64,000 nucleotides of DNA from Melioribacter roseus P3M-2 (GTDB taxonomy: Bacteria > Bacteroidota > Ignavibacteria > Ignavibacteriales > Melioribacteraceae), in contig NC_018178.1 of assembly GCF_000279145.1 (NCBI RefSeq), positions 1,178,001 to 1,242,000 on the forward strand, in the 5' to 3' direction. Below, piece by piece: positions 15,900 to 24,407 of this stretch. A program made the position numbers and the translations under genes. Below the pieces are notes generated by a model that was not told where the DNA came from, did not search any database, and was given only the letters and a program-made list of their open reading frames with translations. Position 1 is the first letter of the stretch. The number at the start of each line of letters is the position of its first letter.

Positions 15900-17762
15900 A
15901 TGGCGCTTCCGAAATTAAGAAACAGATTATTAATGTCCGCCGTCAAAACCGGATACGGAGACGGCAACGGCAGCATTACGGATCGGCATATCGCTTTCTG
16001 GGAAAGACGTTCGCCTCATGTGTCGGCCGTTATATTCGAACCGTTCTATATCGATCGAAGAGTTAGAGAACTTCCGACCCAAATAGGCATCGACTCGGAC
16101 GATAAAATCGAAGGACACAGAAAATTAATCGAAGCCGTTCATAAAAACGGAGCCTTTGCCGTAGCTCATATTAACCACCCGGGCAGAATGGCTAACCCTA
16201 AACTCGAAGGAAATATTTACCTGTCTGCCTCGGAAATTCAATGCCCCAACGGGGGCAAAAAACCGAAAGCTCTAACCGCAGATGAAATCAAAGAGGTTCA
16301 AAATCAATATTTAAGAGCTGCTTTAAGAGCCGAGAAAGCCGGCTACGATATAATCGAACTTCAATTCGGTCTCGGATATTTAATTGCTCAATTCCTTTCT
16401 CCCGACTCAAACAAACGCACAGATATTTACGGCGGCAGTTTCGAAAACCGCATACGGTTCGGACTCGAAATTCTTCGACTCCTGAAAGAAAATCTCGCAA
16501 TTCCCGTAATTGTCCGTTTGAGCGGAGACGAAATGTACGAAGGCGGAATTAAACTCGAGGAGACGATTCGCATTGCAAAAATACTCGAACGGGAAAAGGC
16601 GGATGCAATTCATGTTACATCCGGAAATGTATGTATGAGTCCGCCGTGGTATTATCAGCACCATTTTATTCCGAAAGGAAAAAACTGGGAGTTGTCGAAA
16701 AAAATAAAAGAAGCCGTTTCGATTCCCGTGATTGCCGTAGGACAGATTAACGAACCGCGGGATATCGACGCCATTCTCGATTCCGGTTCTGCGGATTATG
16801 CGGCAATCGGACGGGCGCTTATAGCCGATCCCGATTTTGCGGGAAAGTATCTTAACCTAATCGGCGAGCGAATCCGTCCATGCAGCGCTTGTCTTACCGG
16901 ATGTTTAGGAAGAATTAAAATCGGAAAAACTTTGCAATGCGAAATTAATCCCACAGTCGGCAGGGAATCCGAAATTATTACTACCGAGCCCTCTAAAAAA
17001 CATTATGCCGTTGTCGGAGGCGGCTTAGCCGGAATGGAAGCCGCGCTAACTCTCGAGAAACGCGGTCATAATGTTACTCTGTTCGAAAAAGAAAACCTCG
17101 GCGGTCAATTTAAATACGCTCCCCTTCCGCCGGGCAAAATTTCATTGCAAAAACAAATCGAATATTACATCGAAGAAATTAACGACAGCAACGTATCGGT
17201 TATCTACAAAGAGGCGGCTCCCGAAGATTTAATAGGAAAATACGACGGCGTAATAATAGCCACCGGTTCAAAACCTTTTATTCCGGAAATCGAAGGGATG
17301 AAAAATTATTATTGGGCTGAAATTCTTTTGGATCCCCCTAAAAACAAAAACGTATTGATTATCGGAGGCGGATCAATAGGAGTTGAAATAGCCTCGGCTC
17401 TTATCGACGGCAATAACAACGTAACCATTGTAGAAATGCTCGATGAATTGGCGCGCGACATGGAATTAATAACAAAAAAATTAAATCTGCTCAAATTAAA
17501 GAACGCCGGAGCGAGAATTTTTACCGGATCCAAAGTAACAAGGCGCTTAGGGAATGATGTCTATATTACGGACAATAACGGCAAAGAAACCGTAATTGAA
17601 GAGATAGATATCTGTGTGGTTGCAACGGGAATGAAACCGGACACTTCGCTCACAGAAAAACTGGAAGGCAAAATTCCGTATTATATTATAGGAGACGCCG
17701 AAAAAGTCGGCGACGCTGTTTCCGCTATTCAAAGCGGCTACTTTACCGCAAAAGAACTTTAA
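15900..17762 (+). CDS. FMN/4Fe-4S/FAD oxidoreductase of the 2,4-dienoyl-CoA reductase type
   Basis: This 620-residue protein has an N-terminal old-yellow-enzyme FMN barrel (KLRNRLLMSAVKTGYGD; AHINHPGRM; FGLGYLIAQFLSP; NKRTDIYGGSFENR). An Fe-S cluster motif follows, CSACLTGC...LQCEINP, with four cysteines. A pyridine-nucleotide/FAD half (VVGGGLAGMEAALTLE, then VLIIGGGSIGVEIASAL) closes the protein. This is the layout of FadH-type dienoyl-CoA reductase and trimethylamine dehydrogenase relatives, which pass electrons from NAD(P)H via FAD and the cluster to FMN. The substrate is not known. The N terminus starts right at the first barrel strand, a little shorter than usual. It precedes a NifX-like gene with an 18-base gap. 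Confidence 0.9.
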   Translation: MALPKLRNRLLMSAVKTGYGDGNGSITDRHIAFWERRSPHVSAVIFEPFYIDRRVRELPTQIGIDSDDKIEGHRKLIEAVHKNGAFAVAHINHPGRMANPKLEGNIYLSASEIQCPNGGKKPKALTADEIKEVQNQYLRAALRAEKAGYDIIELQFGLGYLIAQFLSPDSNKRTDIYGGSFENRIRFGLEILRLLKENLAIPVIVRLSGDEMYEGGIKLEETIRIAKILEREKADAIHVTSGNVCMSPPWYYQHHFIPKGKNWELSKKIKEAVSIPVIAVGQINEPRDIDAILDSGSADYAAIGRALIADPDFAGKYLNLIGERIRPCSACLTGCLGRIKIGKTLQCEINPTVGRESEIITTEPSKKHYAVVGGGLAGMEAALTLEKRGHNVTLFEKENLGGQFKYAPLPPGKISLQKQIEYYIEEINDSNVSVIYKEAAPEDLIGKYDGVIIATGSKPFIPEIEGMKNYYWAEILLDPPKNKNVLIIGGGSIGVEIASALIDGNNNVTIVEMLDELARDMELITKKLNLLKLKNAGARIFTGSKVTRRLGNDVYITDNNGKETVIEEIDICVVATGMKPDTSLTEKLEGKIPYYIIGDAEKVGDAVSAIQSGYFTAKEL

Positions 17763-17780
17763 TCAAAAAGGAGAAAAGTC

Positions 17781-18182
17781 ATGAAAATAATTATCGGTTC
17801 GGACGGAAATACATTGGAAAGCCAGGTTTCAAAAAGATTCGGTCGCGCAGCTTATTATATCTTTTACCACAGCGATACGAACTCTTTCGAAAGCTTTGCC
17901 AATGAGGAAGAAGGACACAATCACGAGAATCTGGAAAAATTTCTGGAAATGGGAATCGATGCTTTTATAGTAGGCAATATTGGTCCTCATGCTTTTGAAA
18001 TGATAAACACTCCTCGCAGCAGCGTATTCCTTGCCAGAAAAATGTCCGTCAAAGAGGCAATCGAAAATTTATTGAGCGGAAAACTCGATAAATTGAACGA
18101 ACCGACTGTAAAGAGGAGTATCGATCACGGCAGAAAACAAGGTCATGGAGAAGGTCACGGTTACGGCTGGCGCTCTCATTAA
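17781..18182 (+). CDS. NifX/NifB-type dinitrogenase cofactor-binding-like protein
   Basis: The 133-residue protein has the NifX/NifB C-terminal fold from the start (MKIIIGSDGNTLESQVSKRFG; FIVGNIGPHAFEM). The family binds iron-molybdenum or Fe-S precursors; many members occur in organisms without nitrogenase. The C terminus is rich in His and Gly (DHGRKQGHGEGHGYGWRSH), which could bind metal. No nif gene is visible here, so a nitrogenase role is not supported. The end overlaps the next gene, a transporter, by 38 bases, which points to translational coupling. The ribosome site AAAAAGGAGAAAAGTC is strong. Confidence 0.85.
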   Translation: MKIIIGSDGNTLESQVSKRFGRAAYYIFYHSDTNSFESFANEEEGHNHENLEKFLEMGIDAFIVGNIGPHAFEMINTPRSSVFLARKMSVKEAIENLLSGKLDKLNEPTVKRSIDHGRKQGHGEGHGYGWRSH

Positions 18183-19392
18183 AGAAAAAATAAATTTTTT
18201 TTCGTTACTCTGGCACTCCTTTTGGCTGGCTCTGGCCGAAATTTTTGCCGACAAAAACACGGTTCTGCCGGCATTGATTCTCTTTGCCGGCGGAACACAG
18301 ACAGAAGTGGGATACCTCGCTTCGATAATGATCGGCGTTCCTCTGTTGTCGCAATTGTTTTTTGCGGTTCTTTTGACCGGCAAAAAATTCAAAAAGAAAT
18401 TCCTGCTGATAGGAATTTATTTGCGCATTTCTGCTTTTGCCGGCGCTGCTTCGTCCATTTTTTTTATAGACAAAATTTCGACGGGCTCATTCATTTTTCT
18501 TATACTTTTCTGGATGTTTCTTTTTTCTATAAGCGGCGCATTTGCCGGAATCTCTTACGGCGATATTGTAGGCAAAAGTTTTGAACCATCGAAACGCAAA
18601 AATTTCTTCGTTACAAAACAATTTATTGCGGGCGCGGGAATTCTCTCATCGGCATTTATAGCAAAATTATTGTTGAGCGAAATCGAATATCCACGAAATT
18701 ATCAAACGGCGTTTTTCAGCGCCGCTGCCTTCCTTTTTATCGCTTCGCTCGGTTTCTGGATGATAAAAGAAAAACCCTCGCGCGTAAAAATCAAAAAGAA
18801 AACCGACTTGTTTAAGAGCGTAGTCGACGAAATTAAGAACAACAAAACTCTCCGCGGATTGATATTAATATCGAATCTTGCAGGTTTTTCTTTTGTAACA
18901 ATCCCTTTTTTAATAGGCCACATAAAGAATACTTTTCCGATTACGAAACAAGACGTGGGAAATTTTTTGCTCATACAAATAACAGGAATGATTGTCTTCA
19001 GTTTTTTGTGGAAAAAAGTATTAGCCCGTTATTCGTACAAAGGAATGATGAAAATAAGCATACTGTTCCTGGCGTTGATACCGCCGGCGTCTTTACTAAT
19101 TAACTCGATCGATTCCTTCTATGTGCTGTTTTTCATTATCGGCGGCGCTATCGGTTCCTGGAAGATTATACAGGAAGGCGCAATTATCGAAATATCGAAA
19201 GAAGAAAGCAGAGCTCTCTATCTCGGCGTTTTCGGCTCTCTTAATTTATCGTCGATGTTTGCTCCTATAATTTACGGCGCTCTAATTCGCTACATAGACG
19301 TATCGTACATTTTTATTGCTTCCTCGGTTATTACAGCTTTTTCATTTCCGCTGATAAAAAAGCTGATTTGTCAGGTTGACTTAAATTATTAA
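18145..19392 (+). CDS. Major facilitator superfamily-type transporter
   Basis: The 415-residue protein has about twelve hydrophobic segments in two halves separated by a charged loop (residues about 210-235, SRVKIKKKTDLFKSVVDEIK), as in MFS carriers. A conserved-looking acidic/basic pattern occurs between early segments (FAVLLTGKKFKKKF). The substrate is not evident. The start at 18145 lies inside the NifX-like gene. The context (oxidoreductase, metal-binding protein, transporter) hints at one functional unit, but nothing identifies the transported molecule. Confidence 0.78.
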   Translation: MEKVTVTAGALIKEKINFFSLLWHSFWLALAEIFADKNTVLPALILFAGGTQTEVGYLASIMIGVPLLSQLFFAVLLTGKKFKKKFLLIGIYLRISAFAGAASSIFFIDKISTGSFIFLILFWMFLFSISGAFAGISYGDIVGKSFEPSKRKNFFVTKQFIAGAGILSSAFIAKLLLSEIEYPRNYQTAFFSAAAFLFIASLGFWMIKEKPSRVKIKKKTDLFKSVVDEIKNNKTLRGLILISNLAGFSFVTIPFLIGHIKNTFPITKQDVGNFLLIQITGMIVFSFLWKKVLARYSYKGMMKISILFLALIPPASLLINSIDSFYVLFFIIGGAIGSWKIIQEGAIIEISKEESRALYLGVFGSLNLSSMFAPIIYGALIRYIDVSYIFIASSVITAFSFPLIKKLICQVDLNY

Positions 19393-19504
19393 TTTATTTT
19401 TCAAATCTTATATTAATAAATACGGTTAATGAGTTTGAAAAGTTGATAAAATCATCTGAAAATAATAGTTTTGCGTAATTTTGTTCAACTAAACTGGTAA
19501 AAAA

Positions 19505-20803
19505 ATGGACGCTCATCATGTATCTATCCCGATATTAAGTATTATTCCTTTTGTATTAATGCTTCTATCGATTGCAGTATTTCCGCTCTTTTGGGAACAC
19601 TTTTGGGAAAACAATCGCAACAAACTTATTATCGCTGTCATTTTGAGTATACCCACAACGATTTATCTCCTATCTGCCGGGCTATCTCATGAATTGGTAG
19701 AAATAATGGTCTTCGACTATATTCCGTTTATAATTTTATTGGGAGCGCTTTTTACAATTACTGGCGGAATTTATTTATCCGGGGATATCGAAGCGACTCC
19801 GAAAGTCAATTCGATTTTTCTGGGTATAGGCGCTATTCTGGCTTCATTTATGGGAACAACGGGCGCGGCTATGTTATTGATTCGTCCGGTAATTCAAACA
19901 AATAAAGAAAGAAATTTTAAGGTACATACAATATTGTTTTTTATAGCAATTGTTGCCAATTGCGGCGGACTGCTCACTCCTTTAGGAGATCCTCCGCTTT
20001 TTATGATGTATTTGCGAGGAGCTCCTTTCACCTGGTTTTTCAAATTGGTACCCGAATGGCTTTTTTCAAATTTGTTGCTGATTATAATTTATTTTATTGT
20101 GGACAGTTATTATCATAAAAAGGAACCTCAACAAGCATTAAAAATAGACAAAGAAAATCAAAGACCTATCAAGCTCGAAGGGAAATTGAATTTTGTATGG
20201 CTGATCGGTGTAGTATTGTCTGTGGCTTTTCTGAACGAACAATACCTTCATTTTATAAAAGAAAACGAATACTATAAATTCATCCGTGAAGCCGTTATTC
20301 TCGGCATGGCTATTCTTTCTCTCTTATTTACTCCAAAACTCACCCGTCAGTCTAACAACTTTACCTGGGAACCGATTAAAGAAGTAGCATATCTTTTCTT
20401 GGGTATTTTTATAACTATGGTTCCCGCGCTTTTGTATCTCGAAACAAACGCTCATCAATTGGGCGTATCGCTGGCTCATCAGTTTTACTATTACACAGGA
20501 GCGCTCAGCAGTTTCCTCGACAATACACCAACAGCCGTAACGTTTCATTCATTGGCGCTGGGATTGGGCATTGAAAGCGGCAATTTAGTAGCGGGAATTC
20601 CCGAAGAATTGTTGAAAGCTATTTCTGTGGCTGCGGTACTCTTCGGCAGTATGACATACATCGGCAACGGTCCGAATTTTATGGTTAAAGCCGTAGCCGA
20701 GGAAAACAATATAAAAATGCCGAGCTTTTTCGCTTATATGTATAAATTCTCGCTTATTATTCTTCTGCCGGTATTTATTCTTATTCAATTGCTTTTCATC
20801 TGA
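19505..20803 (+). CDS. NhaD/ArsB-superfamily sodium:proton antiporter-like protein
   Basis: This 432-residue membrane protein has about eleven to twelve segments. Signature stretches are FIILLGALFTITGGI, NCGGLLTPLGDPPLFMMYLRG and, near the C terminus, ALSSFLDNTPTAVTFHS and GSMTYIGNGPNFMVKA. The GDPP and DNTPT blocks are typical of the ion-transporter superfamily that includes NhaD, CitM and ArsB. Exchange of Na+ for H+ is the likely role, by similarity to NhaD-like members. It appears to be transcribed alone. It converges with the M50-like gene, overlapping by eight bases. Confidence 0.85.
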   Translation: MDAHHVSIPILSIIPFVLMLLSIAVFPLFWEHFWENNRNKLIIAVILSIPTTIYLLSAGLSHELVEIMVFDYIPFIILLGALFTITGGIYLSGDIEATPKVNSIFLGIGAILASFMGTTGAAMLLIRPVIQTNKERNFKVHTILFFIAIVANCGGLLTPLGDPPLFMMYLRGAPFTWFFKLVPEWLFSNLLLIIIYFIVDSYYHKKEPQQALKIDKENQRPIKLEGKLNFVWLIGVVLSVAFLNEQYLHFIKENEYYKFIREAVILGMAILSLLFTPKLTRQSNNFTWEPIKEVAYLFLGIFITMVPALLYLETNAHQLGVSLAHQFYYYTGALSSFLDNTPTAVTFHSLALGLGIESGNLVAGIPEELLKAISVAAVLFGSMTYIGNGPNFMVKAVAEENNIKMPSFFAYMYKFSLIILLPVFILIQLLFI

Positions 20804-21332
20804 TTATTTTTTCGAGGCTGTCCTCTTCTTCGGGGGACAGCCGCTTGTATTCCCGGATAAACAAGGGCATAACCAAAACATAAACAAATACGAGCATTGC
20901 CAATACGTAAAACAGAGTTCCGATCGTTTTGTCGTGTTCGAGAAGATTCAACCTGCCAAGCATGTAATTCCAATCGTGGTAAACATTATTCCCTCCTATA
21001 AGTCTCAATTTTTTCTCGGAGGCGTCCGCGGCATAGACGCTGATGTTAATTAAATTCTGTCCGAGCCACAGCAAAAAGATTCTCGCGGCTGTATATTTTT
21101 TTTCCTTGTAATAGTAAAAAATAAAAAGCGACGGAATAATAATCTGCATAAGCGTTCCGCCTAAGGTATAGACAAACTTACCAAAGATTGCAAATACGCC
21201 GTGCCCGCCCTCGTGAATCAACAGATTCAGTTCGTCCAGGAGAAATACTCTTCCGCGGTTATAAATCAGGTATATTACGGCGGGTATAAAAAATAGAGAC
21301 GGTATCCATTTCCTAATTTGTTTATTGTTCAT
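20796..21332 (-). CDS. Membrane protein with HEGGH motif (M50-like)
   Basis: The 178-residue protein has four predicted membrane segments and a zinc-protease-like HEGGH motif (LNLLIHEGGHGVFAIFG, His residues about 40 and 44). A matching downstream Asp/Asn ligand is not clear, although NNVYHDWNYMLG lies later. Relatives with this layout are sometimes listed as M50B-like. Protease activity is therefore possible but unproven. The gene overlaps the asparaginase gene by 11 bases and is probably translated with it. Confidence 0.7.
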   Translation of the reverse strand: MNNKQIRKWIPSLFFIPAVIYLIYNRGRVFLLDELNLLIHEGGHGVFAIFGKFVYTLGGTLMQIIIPSLFIFYYYKEKKYTAARIFLLWLGQNLINISVYAADASEKKLRLIGGNNVYHDWNYMLGRLNLLEHDKTIGTLFYVLAMLVFVYVLVMPLFIREYKRLSPEEEDSLEKIIR

Positions 21333-22302
21333 CTTCGAACATCGATCTCAATTTAGCTATTTCGTTAGTAATGCCGAGACAAACAATCAATTTTATTCTG
21401 GCTTTTTGCCCGTTCAAGTAATCGGAAAAAATAACTCCCGCCTTTTTTAGCCATTTTCCCGCTCCTTCGTAGCCGTATATGTCGAGAGTTTCGCCGGCCG
21501 GGCATCTGGAAACCAATACCACCGGGATGCCTTTTTCAATAACGTACTTTATACCTTCGAACGCTTTCGGGGGAACGTTGCCAACTCCCATAGCTTCGAC
21601 TACCAGCCCGTCGGCGCCGCTGTCGGCTGAAAATTTGAAAAATTTTTCGTTCATTCCGGCATATACTTTTATCAAATCTACGTTTGAATTGATTTTCGCC
21701 GTCTCGAACGTTTCAAGTTTCCTTGGCAGCCTGTTAAAAATCACCCTGTCGTTTTCGACAAATCCGAGCGAACCGAAATCGAGACTGTGAAATGTTTCGA
21801 TATCTTCGGTATGAGTTTTCGTTACTTCGCTTGCGGCATTAATTTCGCCGTTCAAACAGACAAGCACGCCCATATTTCCGCTGTTGGGATTATTAATAAT
21901 CGATATGGCGTCGAGCAGGTTCTTCGGCCCGTCCCAATCCGGCTCCGAGCTTGTTTTCATAGCGCCTATTACCACTATCGGTTTTTCCGTTTTTACCGTG
22001 AGATCGAGAAAGTAGGCTGTCTCTTCGAGTGTGTCTGTCCCGTGCGTAATAATAATTCCATCAGTATCGTTTTGATTTATATACTTCTTTACAATTTCCG
22101 ACAACTCGAGCATTAATTCCGGAGTCATATGCGGTCCGGGATAGTTGCCGAATTCATAGACGGATATATTGGCTTTCTTATCGGCTTCCGGAATGATTTT
22201 GAGGAGCTCTTCGCCATGGTAATATGGCACGGCCGAATTTGTTTCCCTGTCGATCTTCATCGAAAAGGTGCCGCCGGTAAAAATTATCAAAATATTTTTC
22301 AC
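21322..22302 (-). CDS. L-asparaginase (type I-like)
   Basis: The 326-residue protein from GTG 22302 (after GGAGAAAGCAA) starts directly with KNILIIFTGGTFSMK, which holds the first catalytic Thr. The second motif DGIIITHGTDTLEETAYFL (about residues 85-103) supplies the other Thr-Asp-Lys site. These motifs define bacterial asparaginases that turn asparagine into aspartate and ammonia. The absence of a signal peptide indicates a cytoplasmic enzyme. A longer frame from 22332 would need a TTG start and adds ten basic residues. Distances suggest promoter elements in the origin region upstream. It is divergent from dnaA. Confidence 0.9.
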   Translation of the reverse strand: MKNILIIFTGGTFSMKIDRETNSAVPYYHGEELLKIIPEADKKANISVYEFGNYPGPHMTPELMLELSEIVKKYINQNDTDGIIITHGTDTLEETAYFLDLTVKTEKPIVVIGAMKTSSEPDWDGPKNLLDAISIINNPNSGNMGVLVCLNGEINAASEVTKTHTEDIETFHSLDFGSLGFVENDRVIFNRLPRKLETFETAKINSNVDLIKVYAGMNEKFFKFSADSGADGLVVEAMGVGNVPPKAFEGIKYVIEKGIPVVLVSRCPAGETLDIYGYEGAGKWLKKAGVIFSDYLNGQKARIKLIVCLGITNEIAKLRSMFEDEQ

Positions 22303-22691
22303 TTGCTTTCTCCGTTTTTTTTCGTATTTCAAAATAAATTGACAAATCCGAAAAGAAAAGTGAAAAAGATTTTAAAATTAATTTGCTCTTATCCTCTGCA
22401 ACTCATATTTTCACGCTCGGTTAAGGTGCTGAAATCGAGTGTTGATAACTTGTTGATAAGTTGTTTGTGTGAAACGTTTCACACTTCTTTTATAAGGGTG
22501 ATTTTATCAACTTTAGTATTATTTCTTGTTTGTTATTTTATAATAAATTCTGTAACTCTTTATAACTAAATAAGTTATGGGTTTTATTTAATGTTAATAA
22601 TTTGTGGAATTTTTCTGATAGTTCTTTTTGTTTTCTTAATAAATAATTAATATTCTCAATTTTTTCATTAATCTAATTGTGGATAAGTGAT
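22303..22691 (+). other. oriC: Putative replication origin, part upstream of dnaA
   Basis: The 390-base gap between ansA-type and dnaA genes holds DnaA-box-like sites: TGTTGATAA at 22440-22448 and 22451-22459 (11-base spacing), and the perfect box TGTGGATAA at 22679-22687, just in front of the dnaA start. A further TTATCAAC lies near 22509. Bases 22560-22675 are very rich in A and T and could be the unwinding element. A perfect 18-base palindrome sits at 22467-22484. Origins in many bacteria lie beside dnaA, and the second cluster of boxes at 24105-24407 supports a two-part origin. Confidence 0.75.
22467..22484. promoter_or_regulatory. Perfect 18-base palindrome upstream of dnaA
   Basis: GTGTGAAACGTTTCACAC is a perfect inverted repeat centred on CG. 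It lies eight bases after two DnaA-box-like sites. The core TGAAACGTTTCA resembles operators of LacI-type regulators, but a replication-linked factor is equally possible. No candidate protein can be named. Confidence 0.7.
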
Positions 22692-24104
22692 ATGGAATTA
22701 AATCAATCTGCTCTAAATACCGAAAAGATTGAAACTGAAAAAAATGCCAAAGATATCTGGAAAGAATGCCTGAGTATAATAAAAGAAAACGTACCTTACA
22801 TTACGTATAATACCTGGTTTTTGCCCATAAAGCCGCATGAACTTGAAAACAATACTCTTAAAATTTTCGTACCCAACAACTTTTTTATCGAATGGATCGA
22901 AGAGCATTATAATACATTGATAAACAAAACGGTAAACCAGGTACTGGGACCGGAAGGCAAACTTGTTTACATAGTTTACGAAGAAAACGACCCTTTCGAA
23001 GAGTTAAAACAACCGACAAGCGAGAAAAAACCCGAATCCGCCGCAGTAGTCGAGGAAAAGAAGAGCGAATTCGAATCTTTTCTTAATCCTCGCTATACAT
23101 TCGAAAATTTTATAAAGGGCGAAGGAAATCAACTGGCTAGAGCCGCCGCGTTGGCTGTTGCGGACAATCCCGGTCAAACTTCTTTCAATCCTCTTTTTAT
23201 TTACGGCGGTGTCGGTCTCGGAAAAACTCACCTGATGCATGCCATCGGAAATAAGATTCTCGAGAAAGATTCGAATAAAAAAGTAATTTATCTTTCTTCG
23301 GACGCATTTACGGTAGAATTTGTGGAAGCTATTCAGAGCGACCGTGTGAACGAATTTTCCGCTTTTTACAAAAGCATGGACACTCTTATTATCGACGACA
23401 TACAATTTCTCGTCGGCAAAGAAAAAACTCTCGATCTGTTTTTCCAGATTTTTAATACTCTTCATCAAAGCGGAAAACAGATAGTCCTTTCGAGCGACAA
23501 ACCTCCAAAGGAATTGAAAGGTCTGAACGAAAGATTAATATCGAGATTCTCCTGGGGACTTACCGCAGACATACAACCGCCGGATTTCGAAACTCGCGTC
23601 GCCATCCTGAAAAACAAGAGCGAAAGCTTCGGTCTGGAACTCTCTAACGATATCTATGAGTATATAGCTCACAACATTACTTCTAACATCAGAGAGCTGG
23701 AAGGCTGTCTTATAAAGCTTTTGGCAACTTCTTCCCTTAATTCTAAAGAAATCGATTTTAATCTGGTTAAGAAAATCGTCAAAGAAGTTTCGACCAACAA
23801 ACAGGTTTCGATTTCCATCGATTATATAACCAAAGTGGTTTGCGACTATTTTAAGGTGGATGAAAATAAAGTACGCGAGAAAAACCGTAAAAAAGAAATC
23901 GTACTGGCTCGTCAGATTGCTATGTATCTTTCCAAAGTTTTAACTAAATCTTCGCTCAAAACCATCGGTCTGCATTTCGGCGGACGAGACCATTCGACCG
24001 TTATTCACGCTTATAATACTATGGAACTATTGATTGAGAAGGACGGCAACGTCAAGGAAATTATAGAAAGTCTGAAAAATAAAATCGAAATGAGCGCCGC
24101 CTGA
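22692..24104 (+). CDS. dnaA: Chromosomal replication initiator protein
   Basis: The 470-residue protein opens duplex DNA at the origin. Domain I covers about residues 20-95 (DIWKECLSIIKENVPYITYNTWF). Domain II is a short linker with EEKKSEFESF. Domain III is the AAA+ motor, with Walker A GGVGLGKTHL (about 175), Walker B TLIIDDIQFLVGKEK and sensor regions NERLISRFSWGL. Domain IV binds DnaA boxes through a helix-turn-helix with the signature GGRDHSTVIHAYN. ATG 22692 is preferred over the TTG at 22677, since MELNQ follows GGATAAGTGAT. A DnaA box overlaps the ribosome region, which suggests autoregulation. Confidence 0.97.
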   Translation: MELNQSALNTEKIETEKNAKDIWKECLSIIKENVPYITYNTWFLPIKPHELENNTLKIFVPNNFFIEWIEEHYNTLINKTVNQVLGPEGKLVYIVYEENDPFEELKQPTSEKKPESAAVVEEKKSEFESFLNPRYTFENFIKGEGNQLARAAALAVADNPGQTSFNPLFIYGGVGLGKTHLMHAIGNKILEKDSNKKVIYLSSDAFTVEFVEAIQSDRVNEFSAFYKSMDTLIIDDIQFLVGKEKTLDLFFQIFNTLHQSGKQIVLSSDKPPKELKGLNERLISRFSWGLTADIQPPDFETRVAILKNKSESFGLELSNDIYEYIAHNITSNIRELEGCLIKLLATSSLNSKEIDFNLVKKIVKEVSTNKQVSISIDYITKVVCDYFKVDENKVREKNRKKEIVLARQIAMYLSKVLTKSSLKTIGLHFGGRDHSTVIHAYNTMELLIEKDGNVKEIIESLKNKIEMSAA

Positions 24105-24407
24105 GTGTGTATAACTTGTTGACCGTCTGTTTTTAACTTGTGGATAATTTAATCTTATGAACATCGTTTTGATAACTCGTTTTTTTCAACCCGTTATCAA
24201 CATTTATCGTTTTTCATATTATCCTTTTTTGCTCTGTAAATTGGTATTTTCAGACTTATCAACATATCAACAGTCTTATTGTTTTTGTTCTTTTATTCAT
24301 TAAATAATACTATAAAAACATAATAATAACGTGTGTGGATAAGGCTAAAATAAAATTGTAAATCTCTCTATATTTTATTATTTTTTGCTGAAAGGTGGAG
24401 ATAATTT
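24105..24407 (+). other. oriC: dnaA-dnaN intergenic region with DnaA boxes (second part of origin)
   Basis: About 300 bases without a gene. DnaA boxes TGTGGATAA are perfect at 24139-24147 and 24334-24342. The related form TTATCAACA is found at 24194-24202 and 24256-24264, with a partly overlapping ATATCAACA at 24264-24272. The stretch 24290-24330 is nearly all A and T. The density of sites and their placement on both sides of dnaA agree with a bipartite origin. The last part also serves as dnaN leader, with GGTGGAGATAATTT before the ATG. Confidence 0.78.

Noticed and set aside
17781-18182. Evidence for nitrogen fixation from the NifX-like protein
   Set aside because: The family is common in non-fixing bacteria and no nifH, D, K, E, N or B gene is in the window.
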